From an uncultured Odoribacter sp. (GTDB taxonomy: Bacteria; Bacteroidota; Bacteroidia; Bacteroidales; Marinifilaceae), in contig UQJP01000011.1 in the NCBI GenBank assembly GCA_900541415.1, forward strand, positions 54,253 through 118,252: a stretch of DNA of 64,000 bases, written 5' to 3'. Position numbers and translations under genes: made by a program. This document shows positions 44,574-53,310 of the stretch, in pieces (positions within the stretch are counted from its first letter, which is position 1; each line of letters opens with the position of its first letter). The notes beneath the pieces were generated by a model. It ran no database searches, had not been told where the DNA came from, and was given only the letters and a program-made list of their open reading frames with translations.

Positions 44574-45080
44574 CTACAACAACCAGATTCCTTCCAGTTG
44601 TAAAAGCCGCAATTTTATGTCGAGTCCTCCGCCATAGCCCACCAAACTGCCATTCGCCCCCACCACCCGGTGGCAGGGAATGAGAATGGGCAGGGGATTC
44701 CGGTTATTGGCCATCCCCACTGCCCGGCAAGCCTTCGGATCGCCTGCCAAAGCGGCAATTTCCCCGTAGGTACGGGTAGTCCCGTAAGGAATGTCCTGCA
44801 ACAGCTTCCATATTTTTTTCTGGAACCCGGTACCCGCCGGAGCCAATGGCAACGAAAACGCTTTCAACCGCCCCGCAAAATAAGCATCCAGCTGGGCTTT
44901 CGTTTCCCGGAACAGAGGCGTTTCTAACAACTCCCCGTTCACCGTATCGGGCATCCATGCCGCCGCATTCCTGCCCGATCCCGCTTTCTCTTTGCCTTCC
45001 AGCCAAAGATGCGTCAGCGCCCCGTCCGTTTCTTCCAAACCGTAACGGCCCGGCAATCCTTCGTAAAAAAATACAGCCAT
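44574..45080 (-). CDS. ogt: Methylated-DNA-[protein]-cysteine S-methyltransferase
   Basis: 168 residues. The C-terminal domain carries the active-site motif ILIPCHRVVG with the acceptor Cys, preceded by the HTH TYGEIAALAGDPKACRAVGMANNRN, which includes the Arg finger and Asn hinge. The N-terminal half is the usual ribonuclease-H-like support domain. It removes alkyl groups from O6-alkylguanine by a suicide reaction. A second, shorter homologue lies at 47732. Single gene with its own -7 box. Confidence 0.95.
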   Translation of the reverse strand: MAVFFYEGLPGRYGLEETDGALTHLWLEGKEKAGSGRNAAAWMPDTVNGELLETPLFRETKAQLDAYFAGRLKAFSLPLAPAGTGFQKKIWKLLQDIPYGTTRTYGEIAALAGDPKACRAVGMANNRNPLPILIPCHRVVGANGSLVGYGGGLDIKLRLLQLEGIWLL

Positions 45081-45108
45081 AAAAAAAGATCATTACATTG
45101 CTATAAAG

Positions 45109-45116
45109 CAAAGATA
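45109..45116 (-). promoter_or_regulatory. -7 element (TATCTTTG) of ogt
   Basis: Exact TAnnTTTG on the minus strand, 29 nt before the ogt start. Confidence 0.5.
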
Positions 45117-45202
45117 ATGATCTTTTTAAGTTAGCAAGCATTTCTACCCGCTTATTCCAAAAGAAAACCTGAAGAATCCTGTTGTCCGGAACAGTTCCCC
45201 GT

Positions 45203-46267
45203 TTAATGGGCAGGTACAGCCTCGAACATGAACTTAAAAGGTTTGCTCACCTGAAAATCGTTTGCCGTATCTCCGGCATATATTTCGCCATTCACCAAAG
45301 AAAGTTTCCGCACCGGAGCACCTTCCCGGAAATCCATTTTATTCAGGTTCACCCAAAACACATTCGGAGTCAGGGTAGTTTCGAAATAATACACTTTGTT
45401 TTTCTGGTCAGACACCGACCGCCAACGGGTAGAGGCGATATTCGGTTTTCCCTCCACGGAAATCCCCAGAGGCACGGACACATTGCGCATCACGCTGAAC
45501 ACGCCCGCCACCGCCACATGCGGATTGGAAGTCTGGGAAATGGCATTGATATAAAAAGAAGCCCTTACAAAACGGTCGGAAGCCCGGTTTGTTCCCGGCA
45601 GCATCACCAATCCGCCGATCTGCTGCCAATAATCGTCGAGAGTCATTTGTTTGGCATAAATGGGCGAATTGGTCATCACCTGGCACTCCCGCCCTTCGTG
45701 TATCGTCAGCTTCCCGTCTATATACTCAAAAATAGCGCTGTTCCCGGTGGCATCCGAAATAGACAGGTGCATGGTCGATTTCGCACCGTTCGGCATATCC
45801 GGGGCATCGATACGGAAAGTTTCCTTCTTCAGTTCCGCCACCGCCTCCTCCACCGTTGCAAAATTGTCCAGCACATATTGCGTCCAGATACTGATTCCCA
45901 AAACCGGACGGTTGTCATTGGGACGGACATACTCCGACTCGGCCAGATAAAGCAAGTTTGCCACCAATCCTTTTTCGTTCATTCCGTCCGAAGTGCCAAT
46001 ATCATACCCGGCAGCGATCACGCTGCCATATTTCGATTTCCAGTGAAGGGTATTCCCCTGATCGGCCCCGGCACGTTCCATGCCTCTGGGAAAAAGATAA
46101 AGATTCGTTTGAATGTCCTCCCGCCAATCCATCGTACGCCCCGTCACAACCATATTTTCAGGTCCGAGATATACTGCGCGGGTACAAGCCTTCGAAGGAA
46201 GCCCACCCCACAACAACAATCCGGCAAGACCGGAAATAAAAAATACTGCTGTTTTTTTCATCCTCAT
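45203..46267 (-). CDS. Choloylglycine hydrolase (linear amide C-N hydrolase) family protein
   Basis: 354 residues, Ntn-hydrolase of the bile-salt hydrolase/penicillin V acylase family. A signal peptide ends just before the catalytic Cys (PSKAC28TRA), so removal of the leader exposes Cys as the nucleophile. Other family residues are seen: GRTMDW with the conserved Arg and Asp, ANLLYL, TNSPIYAKQ (Asn) and ASDRFVRA (Arg). It would act in the periplasm. Substrate (bile salt, penicillin V or acyl-homoserine lactone) cannot be fixed from sequence. Followed upstream by the permease in the same direction. Confidence 0.92.
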   Translation of the reverse strand: MRMKKTAVFFISGLAGLLLWGGLPSKACTRAVYLGPENMVVTGRTMDWREDIQTNLYLFPRGMERAGADQGNTLHWKSKYGSVIAAGYDIGTSDGMNEKGLVANLLYLAESEYVRPNDNRPVLGISIWTQYVLDNFATVEEAVAELKKETFRIDAPDMPNGAKSTMHLSISDATGNSAIFEYIDGKLTIHEGRECQVMTNSPIYAKQMTLDDYWQQIGGLVMLPGTNRASDRFVRASFYINAISQTSNPHVAVAGVFSVMRNVSVPLGISVEGKPNIASTRWRSVSDQKNKVYYFETTLTPNVFWVNLNKMDFREGAPVRKLSLVNGEIYAGDTANDFQVSKPFKFMFEAVPAH

Positions 46268-46339
46268 ATCGTTTTTATGTTTACTTAAAACGATTACGAA
46301 AAAAACTGCCGGGAGTTACAACCGGATCGGGGAAATAAA

Positions 46340-47617
46340 TCAGGAATCCCGCTTTTGCGCCTTCGGCCTGCGGAAGATGCCATGTTCCAATAACAACACG
46401 GTGATTACCCCCATCACAAACCCGTTCCCCACAATCGGGCGGATCATGGCGGGAATATGCCCGATCGCTTCGGCAGGGGCAAAAGAAAGCATCAAAGCCA
46501 CCATCAAAGGCAGCCCCACCGCTAAACCGCCGTTAAAATCGGGCACCACGCTTTCACGTGCCAGCATTTGCACCCCGGCAGAAAGCTGCGACGACATCAG
46601 GTAGAGCAACACCGCCCCCATCACCACGCCGGGCACGGCATTCAGCAAACAAACAAAACCGGGCAGGAAAGCACAGGCCAACAAGCCCAGCCCGGCAGGT
46701 ATCAACGTGTAGCGGGAACCGCAGCCCGTAGCGGCAATGATTCCCGGACTCATAGAATAATCCACCGGGCCGACCACCCCCAGCAATCCGGACACCACAT
46801 TGGCAACCCCGGTCACCCCCACTCCCCGGGTGGTACGCTTTCCCAATTTATCCGCGCCGAGCATACCGCCCACCGCCTGCACAGATCCCAATTCGTTAAT
46901 CAGCAAAGCTAAAAAGCAAAACACAAAAGCCAGAATCGTCCCGGCATCAAAGTCCAGGGGAAAATTAAAAAAATCCGGCTTCACAGCTGCTTCCAAAGTC
47001 GGCAACACGGGAAAATCCGTCAGCAGGAAATAACCCAGGCTTCCTGCCACCAAAGCCAGCAGGACAACCGTAGATTTCCAGATACCCGGCAACCCGTGGT
47101 TGGCAACGGTCATCACCAACACCAGCCCCAAAGCAAAAAACAAATGAAGCAACACCCGTCCCGGCTCGGCAAAAATCAATTTCAGGATCACCGGAGAAAG
47201 CGTGAAAGCAATCAGGCAAAGAATCACCACGATGATGCGGGGCGTAAAGATAAATTGCAACTTCGACAACCAGCCCGTAAACGCCAGCAGCATCAACAGC
47301 ACGCCCCCGGTCAGGATGGCCGTATAAATAGCCCCCGTTCCGGCGGACAAGGCCGCCAGCACTCCGATCAGCAACACGGAAGCAGGCCCGATCACCAGAG
47401 GCAGGCGATGCCCCCAAAGCACCTGCACCATCATCGTAACTCCCATCACCCCGAACAATTTCTGTATGTAGAATATCTGCGCCCCCGTATCTTCGAAATG
47501 AAGCTTAGCGACAATAATTCCCAGGATCATCACGCAAGGCAAAGACACAATCCACCATTGCAAGCCATAAAGCAACCACGGCAACCATCCGGGTTTATCG
47601 TTCAATCCGTATCTCAT
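46340..47617 (-). CDS. NCS2 family nucleobase (uracil/xanthine) permease
   Basis: 425 residues, about 12-14 transmembrane helices. Typical family segments are the N-terminal GLQWWIVSLPCVMILGIIVA, the QVLWGHRLPLVIGPASVLL loop, LINELGSVQAVGGMLGADK and the Gly-rich GVTGVANVVSGLLGVVGP. It imports a nucleobase by proton symport. The exact base is not determinable. It runs in the same direction as the hydrolase gene 72 nt downstream. Confidence 0.9.
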   Translation of the reverse strand: MRYGLNDKPGWLPWLLYGLQWWIVSLPCVMILGIIVAKLHFEDTGAQIFYIQKLFGVMGVTMMVQVLWGHRLPLVIGPASVLLIGVLAALSAGTGAIYTAILTGGVLLMLLAFTGWLSKLQFIFTPRIIVVILCLIAFTLSPVILKLIFAEPGRVLLHLFFALGLVLVMTVANHGLPGIWKSTVVLLALVAGSLGYFLLTDFPVLPTLEAAVKPDFFNFPLDFDAGTILAFVFCFLALLINELGSVQAVGGMLGADKLGKRTTRGVGVTGVANVVSGLLGVVGPVDYSMSPGIIAATGCGSRYTLIPAGLGLLACAFLPGFVCLLNAVPGVVMGAVLLYLMSSQLSAGVQMLARESVVPDFNGGLAVGLPLMVALMLSFAPAEAIGHIPAMIRPIVGNGFVMGVITVLLLEHGIFRRPKAQKRDS

Positions 47618-47731
47618 TACATTTACTAATTTTTTAGGTGCGTAAACTTACAATATAAAATTATAATTTTATATATTTACATAGGTTTTAGCAGAAAAAG
47701 AAAAACTGGATTCAGAGGAAAAATACAAGCC

Positions 47732-48040
47732 ATGCACCTGACGGCAAAAGACTTTTATCCTGAAGTATACGACATTGTCCGGCAAATTCCGGAAGGTAAA
47801 GTTATGACTTATGGCCAAATAGCCCGCTTGCTGGGGCGTCCGCAAAACTCCCGGCTTGTGGGACAGGCTCTTCAAAATGTGCCGGACAGCCTGTGCCTTC
47901 CCTGTCACCGGGTGGTGAACAGCCAGGGACGCACCGCCCCCGGCTGGCCGGAACAGCAACACCTGCTCATTGCCGAAGGGGTCGAAATAAAGCCCAACGG
48001 CTGTGCCGACCTGAAAAAATATCAATGGAATTTAATATAA
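47732..48040 (+). CDS. MGMT-domain (alkyltransferase-like) protein, 102 aa
   Basis: Only the C-terminal DNA-binding domain of the alkyltransferase family: IPEGKVMTYGQIARLLG as HTH, SRLVGQALQNVP, and active-site motif LCLPCHRVVNSQGR, then HLLIAEGVEI. It keeps the acceptor Cys, unlike classic ATL proteins that have Trp there. Related to YbaZ-type proteins that flag alkylated guanine for nucleotide excision repair, or a minimal transferase. Single gene. Confidence 0.9.
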   Translation: MHLTAKDFYPEVYDIVRQIPEGKVMTYGQIARLLGRPQNSRLVGQALQNVPDSLCLPCHRVVNSQGRTAPGWPEQQHLLIAEGVEIKPNGCADLKKYQWNLI

Positions 48041-48065
48041 AAATGTGTCCTTGCAGGTTATCGCG

Positions 48066-48692
48066 TTACCAGACGTTTGTGTGTATTCTGTCCTCGACGC
48101 AGATTTCCTTCTGTTTGGGCAAGAACGCATTTTTTGCGGGATAGCCCATCGTAAGCAGGCAGATAAATTCATAGCCTTCGGGGGCACCTACGATTTCCTT
48201 TATTTTTTCGGCTTCATCGTTCACGGGGATATGGAACACGGTTCCCAACCCCTCACTGGTGGCAGCAAGCAGCATGTTCTCCAATGCGCACCATGCGGAT
48301 GCAAAATAGTTGAGCGAGCTTTGCTCCACAGGTTTCAGCAACGGGCTTTGTTTTTGACGGAAGAACGGTAAAATGAGCAATCCGCTCTCCATAAGCATTT
48401 TTTGCTGCTTGGGCAGAGCGTCGGCAAACATTTCCATCTTATCCTCGTCGCCCGTGTCGTCCACTTCGAAAACGAGTTCTTTGAATGCTGCCATGTTCTT
48501 TACGAGCGGGGCGATTACTTGGGCAATGTTTTCACGCCCACGCACCACAATAAACTCCAGCTGGCGCAGATGGTCGTTGGTCGGAGCTTTGAATGCCGCA
48601 CCAATAACTCTTTTCAGGATTTCGTCGCTCACTGCACAATCGGTAAAATCACGGTATGTGCGGCGTTTTTCCAATACTTCATACAATTCCAT
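48066..48692 (-). CDS. Nitroreductase family flavoprotein
   Basis: 208 residues, FMN-dependent nitroreductase fold. N-terminal LEKRRTYRDFTDCAVSDEILKRVIGAAFKAPTNDHLRQLEF with the FMN-phosphate Arg cluster, and a C-terminal CALENMLLAATSEGLGTVFHIPV. It likely reduces nitro or quinone compounds with NAD(P)H. It is divergent from an AraC-type regulator across a 136-nt gap, which suggests control by it. No membrane or signal segment. Confidence 0.93.
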   Translation of the reverse strand: MELYEVLEKRRTYRDFTDCAVSDEILKRVIGAAFKAPTNDHLRQLEFIVVRGRENIAQVIAPLVKNMAAFKELVFEVDDTGDEDKMEMFADALPKQQKMLMESGLLILPFFRQKQSPLLKPVEQSSLNYFASAWCALENMLLAATSEGLGTVFHIPVNDEAEKIKEIVGAPEGYEFICLLTMGYPAKNAFLPKQKEICVEDRIHTNVW

Positions 48693-48741
48693 AACAATAC
48701 GTTTTAAATTATACTTCTTATTTTTCTTTCGTTTCCTATTA

Positions 48742-48749
48742 CAAAATTA
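48742..48749 (-). promoter_or_regulatory. -7 element (TAATTTTG) of the nitroreductase gene
   Basis: Exact TAnnTTTG on the minus strand in the gap between the nitroreductase and the AraC gene. Confidence 0.45.
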
Positions 48750-48828
48750 CCTCACTTTGTTGTTTATTATTTGTGTTATTGTTTCACATAGTTGTCGTAT
48801 ATTTACAAATAAATTTAAACTATTCTTT

Positions 48829-49716
48829 ATGGAAGACACCGCCATACCTTACGAACTGCCGGAGGTGGAGAATCATTCGTTTTTCTTCATCGATCAACGG
48901 GTGAAAACGAGCATTGAGGCCAAACTACACCATCACGATGCCTGGGAACTGTACTACGTTGTTCACGGGCATGGCAATCGTATGGCGGGCGATACGTTAC
49001 AGCCCTTCGCAGCAGGCGACGTGGTATTGATTCCACCGTCGATGCTTCACCGTTGGGAGTATGCACCCGATTCTGTGGATACAGAGGGCTACGTCCGTTA
49101 TCTGATGGTAGCATTCAATCATTCGCTGGTGGAACGGTGCATAGAGGTATTTCCCGAATTGAGAAATAAATTGGTTGAGGTGGTTTTTCCAACCGATGCG
49201 CTGAAATTCGGGCCGGGAAGTTCACATACCATTCGCAAGATACTTTCGGAAATGAACAGTATGAACGAATTGGAACGCCTGAGCGCCATGTTCCGCCTGC
49301 TGCCTGTCATCTTTACTTCGTCCGATCATACGTATGTAGGAAAGGCCATGCGCATAGAACGCGACGTGCGGCGTATGCAACAAATTTCCACCTATGTCAT
49401 GGCTCACTATGTTCATACGATCACTTTAAATGATATTGCAACAGAAGTTGGCATGAACCGATCGGCGTTCTGCACCTATTTCAAGCGGTGTAAAGGAATG
49501 ACCTTTTCGCAGTTTGTCACCCAATATCGGTTGAACACAGCCTGCGAGCTACTAATACATTCGCAAAAGGGGGTATCGGAAATATGTTATATGGTCGGAT
49601 TTAACGATCTGCCTCATTTCATACGGGTATTCACAAGTGCCCTGGGAATTTCACCCTCTAAATACAGAAAGCAATTCAAGGGAAATACTCAAACGAATAT
49701 AAAAGGAGCTGGATAA
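48829..49716 (+). CDS. AraC family transcriptional regulator
   Basis: 295 residues from the ATG at 48829; a longer in-frame extension would run back across the divergent nitroreductase gene. An N-terminal cupin-like sensing domain (ELYYVVHGHGNRMAGD, VVLIPPSMLHRWEY) is followed by two HTH motifs (NDIATEVGMNRSAFCTYFKRC and SEICYMVGFNDLPHFIRVF), the standard AraC/XylS arrangement. The most likely target is the divergent nitroreductase. Its inducer is unknown. Confidence 0.94.
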   Translation: MEDTAIPYELPEVENHSFFFIDQRVKTSIEAKLHHHDAWELYYVVHGHGNRMAGDTLQPFAAGDVVLIPPSMLHRWEYAPDSVDTEGYVRYLMVAFNHSLVERCIEVFPELRNKLVEVVFPTDALKFGPGSSHTIRKILSEMNSMNELERLSAMFRLLPVIFTSSDHTYVGKAMRIERDVRRMQQISTYVMAHYVHTITLNDIATEVGMNRSAFCTYFKRCKGMTFSQFVTQYRLNTACELLIHSQKGVSEICYMVGFNDLPHFIRVFTSALGISPSKYRKQFKGNTQTNIKGAG

Positions 49717-49842
49717 GAATATTTGAGAAATATATTATATTTCGCCAGAGTTCTTATTGTCTACGGCAATTTATCAAACAATATACGCATTTCATAAGTA
49801 TAAAAAATAAATGAGCAATCATCTACTTATTAAAAATAAGTA

Positions 49843-49850
49843 TATATTTG
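49843..49850 (+). promoter_or_regulatory. -7 element (TATATTTG) upstream of the TlpA-like gene
   Basis: Exact TAnnTTTG in AT-rich DNA; it would give a leader of about 140 nt. Confidence 0.45.
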
Positions 49851-49998
49851 CAATGAAGTTGTTTGACGAGTTGTAAAATACAGCTATTCAGCACAATCAT
49901 CTTGTTGCTAAATCATTATCGACAACTTTTTTCCCTTTCTATTTTATACTGTCTTGCGGACAGATATGAAAAAATTTTTATTCACAGAAAAGATAAAC

Positions 49999-50505
49999 AT
50001 GAAAAAACTGATTATTCCCATACTTTTACTCTTGGTTTCCGCCCTGAGCCTTCGCGCTGAAGATAACGGCACACTGGTGAAAACAGGGCAGCAAGTGCCC
50101 GCCTTCACGGTGAAAATGTTCGATGGATCGGAAATGAACATCCGGGAGCTGAAAGGTAAAGTGGTATTGCTGAACTTCTGGGCCACGTGGTGCCCTCCCT
50201 GCCGTCAGGAACTGACACACGTGCAGAAAGACATCATCGACCGTTTTAAAGGCAAAGACTTTGTTTTTCTTCCCATCTCCCGTCAGGAAAAATACGAAAC
50301 TGTGAAAGCATTCCGCGAAAAGACCGGATACACTTTCCCGATGGGGCTGGACACCGACCGCAAAGTGTTTTCCCTGTTCGCCACCGAATCGATTCCCCGG
50401 AACTTCCTCATCGGCAAAGACGGTAAAATCGTATTTATGGAAATAGGATACAGCGAAGAATCCTTTCAAAAATTGATACAGGAAATCGAAAAAGCCTTAC
50501 AATAA
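49999..50505 (+). CDS. TlpA-like thiol-disulfide oxidoreductase, secreted
   Basis: 168 residues from the ATG at 49999 (MKKLIIPILLLLVSALSLRAED, signal peptide); a start 15 codons upstream reads a charged sequence and was not used. Thioredoxin fold with the active site NFWATWCPPCRQEL and a late RNFLIGKDGKIVFME that carries the cis-Pro region. It reduces disulfides in the periplasm, as in cytochrome or peptide maturation. Single gene, ending in a strong hairpin. Confidence 0.93.
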   Translation: MKKLIIPILLLLVSALSLRAEDNGTLVKTGQQVPAFTVKMFDGSEMNIRELKGKVVLLNFWATWCPPCRQELTHVQKDIIDRFKGKDFVFLPISRQEKYETVKAFREKTGYTFPMGLDTDRKVFSLFATESIPRNFLIGKDGKIVFMEIGYSEESFQKLIQEIEKALQ

Positions 50506-50528
50506 GGCTTCCTGGCTGAAAAACATCA

Positions 50529-50565
50529 GAGGGTGTCAAATGAATTTTTGACACCCTCCGTTTAT
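50529..50565 (+). terminator. Terminator of the TlpA-like gene
   Basis: GAGGGTGTCAAA, a short loop and the exact complement TTTGACACCCTC, followed by CGTTTATTTA. Confidence 0.75.
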
Positions 50566-50716
50566 TTATATCCCTATAAAACCAGAAATTGAATCCCGGA
50601 TTTCGCAAGGAGAAATTTTCCACATTTAAGAAACCTCTGTCATGCCCCTATTTCCGGCAATACCGCGTTCTCAACACCTCCGGCAGCCTTCGCCCCGGAA
50701 GCCTGTTTCGTTCCCG

Positions 50717-51322
50717 TCACCGGGACACCTTTGACAAAGCCAAAACCGACAATTCATTCCGGCACATCTCTTGCACTTCGGGAAAAAATTCCCGGAACAG
50801 GGCGCGCCATTCTTCCCGGTGCTGCTCCAGATACACCACAGCTTCCTCCGGGGACACCTGCAAATTGCGGTAAGTCGCCATAATCTCAAGCGATTGCCGG
50901 ATGCCTTCCGGCGAAGCGTAGCGTTTCAGGCGGTTGGTCAGGATGAAATGCCACAGGAATCCCCGGATTCTGTCGGGCAGGCGGAAATAATTCCTGACCA
51001 TCGCCCCGTAAAAGCCCCAGGCAAAACTTTGCAAAGACTTTCCGGAATACTCCGGGAAATCCGTTGCCAGAAAATAATCGAAGAAAATATCGGTCACCAC
51101 CGCCGAATAGCGTCCGAAATGGGGACGACCCCAATCCACCGCTTCTTTCACCAAAGGATGGTGGTCGGCAAAATCATCGATCTTCCGGTGCAGCAAAATT
51201 CCCTCCCGGAAACCGGGGGCATATTGCTTATAGGCATCCCCTTTCACGGCATCCCCGATAAAATTCCCGATCTGTACCCGGCGGTCATCGCCGGACAAAA
51301 AAATATGTGCTAAATAATTCAT
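50717..51322 (-). CDS. acpH: Acyl carrier protein phosphodiesterase
   Basis: 201 residues, the DUF479/AcpH family with full helical HD-like fold: MNYLAHIFLSGDDR, VQIGNFIGDAVKG, ILLHRKIDDFADHHP (metal-binding His and Asp) and SAVVTDIFFDYFLA. It removes the 4'-phosphopantetheine from acyl carrier protein. It overlaps the end of the dehydrogenase-like gene by 4 nt (stop codon of one against the start of this one), so both are in one transcript. Confidence 0.92.
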   Translation of the reverse strand: MNYLAHIFLSGDDRRVQIGNFIGDAVKGDAYKQYAPGFREGILLHRKIDDFADHHPLVKEAVDWGRPHFGRYSAVVTDIFFDYFLATDFPEYSGKSLQSFAWGFYGAMVRNYFRLPDRIRGFLWHFILTNRLKRYASPEGIRQSLEIMATYRNLQVSPEEAVVYLEQHREEWRALFREFFPEVQEMCRNELSVLALSKVSR

Positions 51323-52236
51323 TTCACAGCAGAGGAAACACCCCCCAAAAACGATTCTATATTATCGATCACCTTCCGGGAAAGCCTTTCCATACATTGC
51401 ACGGAATGTCCCGCCACCCGGTCGCAAAAGACCACATGATCCAACCCGGCAAGCACCGGGGCATACGTCCCCATTCCCACCTGATCGCATAAAAAATAAT
51501 TATCCGGATCTTTCAGCCACTCCTGCAAGGCGGGTACATCGAAAGTTACCCCCACCGAAGTGTTGAACAAAATCTTATTATGCCCGAACTGCCGGAATTC
51601 ATTCTCCCCCAGCACAATGCTGTTACGTGGCAGGCAAGTGCCTAAAATATCCACTTCCCGTAACAATTCCGGCAGCGGAAGCCATTCGATGCCTGCTTCT
51701 TCCGCATCGGGTTTCCGGCTGCGGTTGTAATAGAAAACCTGTGCCCCGAAAAAACGCAAACCGTCGGCAATCATCCGCCCGGTACGTCCCAACCCGATAA
51801 TCCCCACCTTCAGTCCGGTCAGCTCATAAGCCTGTTCCCGCCACCGGAGCCCGCCGAATCCATGCAACAAACGCACCAATTCACTCACCACATATTCCAC
51901 CACGCCCTCATCCCCATAATCGCGGATTCCCAACACGGTAATCCCCCTTTCACGGGCGGCGGCAATATCCACATTCGCACTTTCCTCGCTGTAAAGCGAA
52001 CAGCACATACCGATATAACGTACCGAGGGACAAGCTTCGATCGCCTCCCGCCTCACCGGAGTGGCATACGACACCAGCACTGCATCGGCATCCCCTATCC
52101 TGCGAATCGTTTCATCCGCTCCTGCCGGAGTATCGTCGTAAAAAAACACTTCTCCCGCTAACTCTGTCAATCGTTCCCTTGCCCAGGCTTTTAGCCCTGT
52201 GTCATCGATCACCGCTATTTTTCGAAACATAATCAT
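51319..52236 (-). CDS. D-2-hydroxyacid dehydrogenase-like protein lacking catalytic residues
   Basis: 305 residues. The NAD-binding motif KVGIIGLGRTGRMIADGL is intact and the two-domain layout matches D-2-hydroxyacid dehydrogenases. The usual catalytic Arg-Glu-His set appears absent: the RG of the NxxRG motif is VG (NTSVGVTFD), the region of the Glu reads CDQVGMGTY, and the His of TPHxxG is Arg (CDRVAG). So it may bind NAD and a partner without oxidoreductase activity, or use other residues. Operon with acpH (4-nt overlap). A -7 box lies upstream. Confidence 0.8.
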   Translation of the reverse strand: MIMFRKIAVIDDTGLKAWARERLTELAGEVFFYDDTPAGADETIRRIGDADAVLVSYATPVRREAIEACPSVRYIGMCCSLYSEESANVDIAAARERGITVLGIRDYGDEGVVEYVVSELVRLLHGFGGLRWREQAYELTGLKVGIIGLGRTGRMIADGLRFFGAQVFYYNRSRKPDAEEAGIEWLPLPELLREVDILGTCLPRNSIVLGENEFRQFGHNKILFNTSVGVTFDVPALQEWLKDPDNYFLCDQVGMGTYAPVLAGLDHVVFCDRVAGHSVQCMERLSRKVIDNIESFLGGVSSAVK

Positions 52237-52255
52237 TCATTTTTAAGTCCTCCTA

Positions 52256-52263
52256 CAAAGATA
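52256..52263 (-). promoter_or_regulatory. -7 element (TATCTTTG) of the dehydrogenase-like/acpH operon
   Basis: Exact TAnnTTTG on the minus strand, 20 nt before the start. A TTTG lies 18 bp upstream of it. Confidence 0.6.
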
Positions 52264-52372
52264 ACACATCCTGCCGACAAACAAACAGCCCGTGGCAAAA
52301 TCCGGCAACATCGGAAAACATTTTCCGTATAAACAGGAACAATGAATGTAATAACTCTTGAAAGACAAAACG

Positions 52373-53206
52373 ATGAAAGCAAAACTATTATTTTTCCTGT
52401 TTTTCCTTGCCACCGGACTCGTTATGGCAAGCTGTAACCAGCGGGGCAAATACCGTCCCGAAACCAAAGTGACCACCTCGTTCAATGCCAAATATCCCAA
52501 AGCTTCCCGGGTAGAATGGGAGCAGGAAAAAGGTTATCAGGTAGCGGAATTTCGTGAAAAAGGCGCAGAATGCAAAGCCTGGTTTAATAACGACGGGAAA
52601 TGGATTATGACGAAAAGCGACCTGAAATACAACGCCCTGCCCGCTGCCATCCGCTCCGATGTGGAGAAGGGCGAATATAGCGGATGGAAAAAAGACGAGG
52701 TCGACAAAATAGAACGCGCAGGAATGTCGACAATCTACGTACTGGAACTGAAAAAAGAGGGACGGGAAGCGGAACTTTACTACACCGAAAACGGAGAATT
52801 GGCGAAAGTGCTGGCCGAAGGACGAATGAAAGAAAAACTCGCCTATATGCCGTTGGCCCAGTCGGTCAGGGATAAAATCACCCTGAAATTTCCCCAGGCG
52901 ACGATCATTGAAGCCGATGAAGAAAACGGAATGCTGGAAGTGGACATTTTAGACAAGGGACTTAAAAAAGAAGTGTTGTTCTCCCCTCAAAACGAATGGA
53001 TTTCTACCACCTGGGAAATTCGTAAAAGCGAAATTCCGGCAACGGTGAGCGCCATACTCGACGAAGCCCCTTACAAAGACTATCAGGTGGATGATATACA
53101 TTTCGTGGAAACACCGGGAAAAACATACTACTGGCTGGAACTGGAAAAAGGTAATTCCGAATTAAAACTCGCCATCACCCCGGAAGGTGAAATCATTCAA
53201 AAATAA
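52373..53206 (+). CDS. PepSY-like (DUF2874) lipoprotein
   Basis: 277 residues from the ATG at 52373 (MKAKLLFFLFFLATGLVMASC, lipobox ASC). Two PepSY-like repeats, each built from strand-helix-strand units with a YPKASRVEWEQEKGYQVAEF type pattern, a form common in secreted Bacteroidota proteins. It likely sits at the outer membrane or in the periplasm and may inhibit proteases or bind substrates. Function not established. A perfect terminator follows. Confidence 0.8.
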   Translation: MKAKLLFFLFFLATGLVMASCNQRGKYRPETKVTTSFNAKYPKASRVEWEQEKGYQVAEFREKGAECKAWFNNDGKWIMTKSDLKYNALPAAIRSDVEKGEYSGWKKDEVDKIERAGMSTIYVLELKKEGREAELYYTENGELAKVLAEGRMKEKLAYMPLAQSVRDKITLKFPQATIIEADEENGMLEVDILDKGLKKEVLFSPQNEWISTTWEIRKSEIPATVSAILDEAPYKDYQVDDIHFVETPGKTYYWLELEKGNSELKLAITPEGEIIQK

Positions 53207-53239
53207 GCCATAAAACCTCATATAAAACATCTGATTGAA

Positions 53240-53282
53240 AAAATGGTCTTTCTCTTTCCTTGCGGGAGAGAAAGACCATTTT
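53240..53282. terminator. Perfect 16-bp hairpin between convergent PepSY-like gene and dapL
   Basis: AAAATGGTCTTTCTCT, an 11-base loop and the exact complement. T-rich on the plus side and A-rich on the other, so useful for both genes. Confidence 0.8.
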
Positions 53283-53310
53283 ATATAACCGTTTTCACAC
53301 CTGCGACCGT

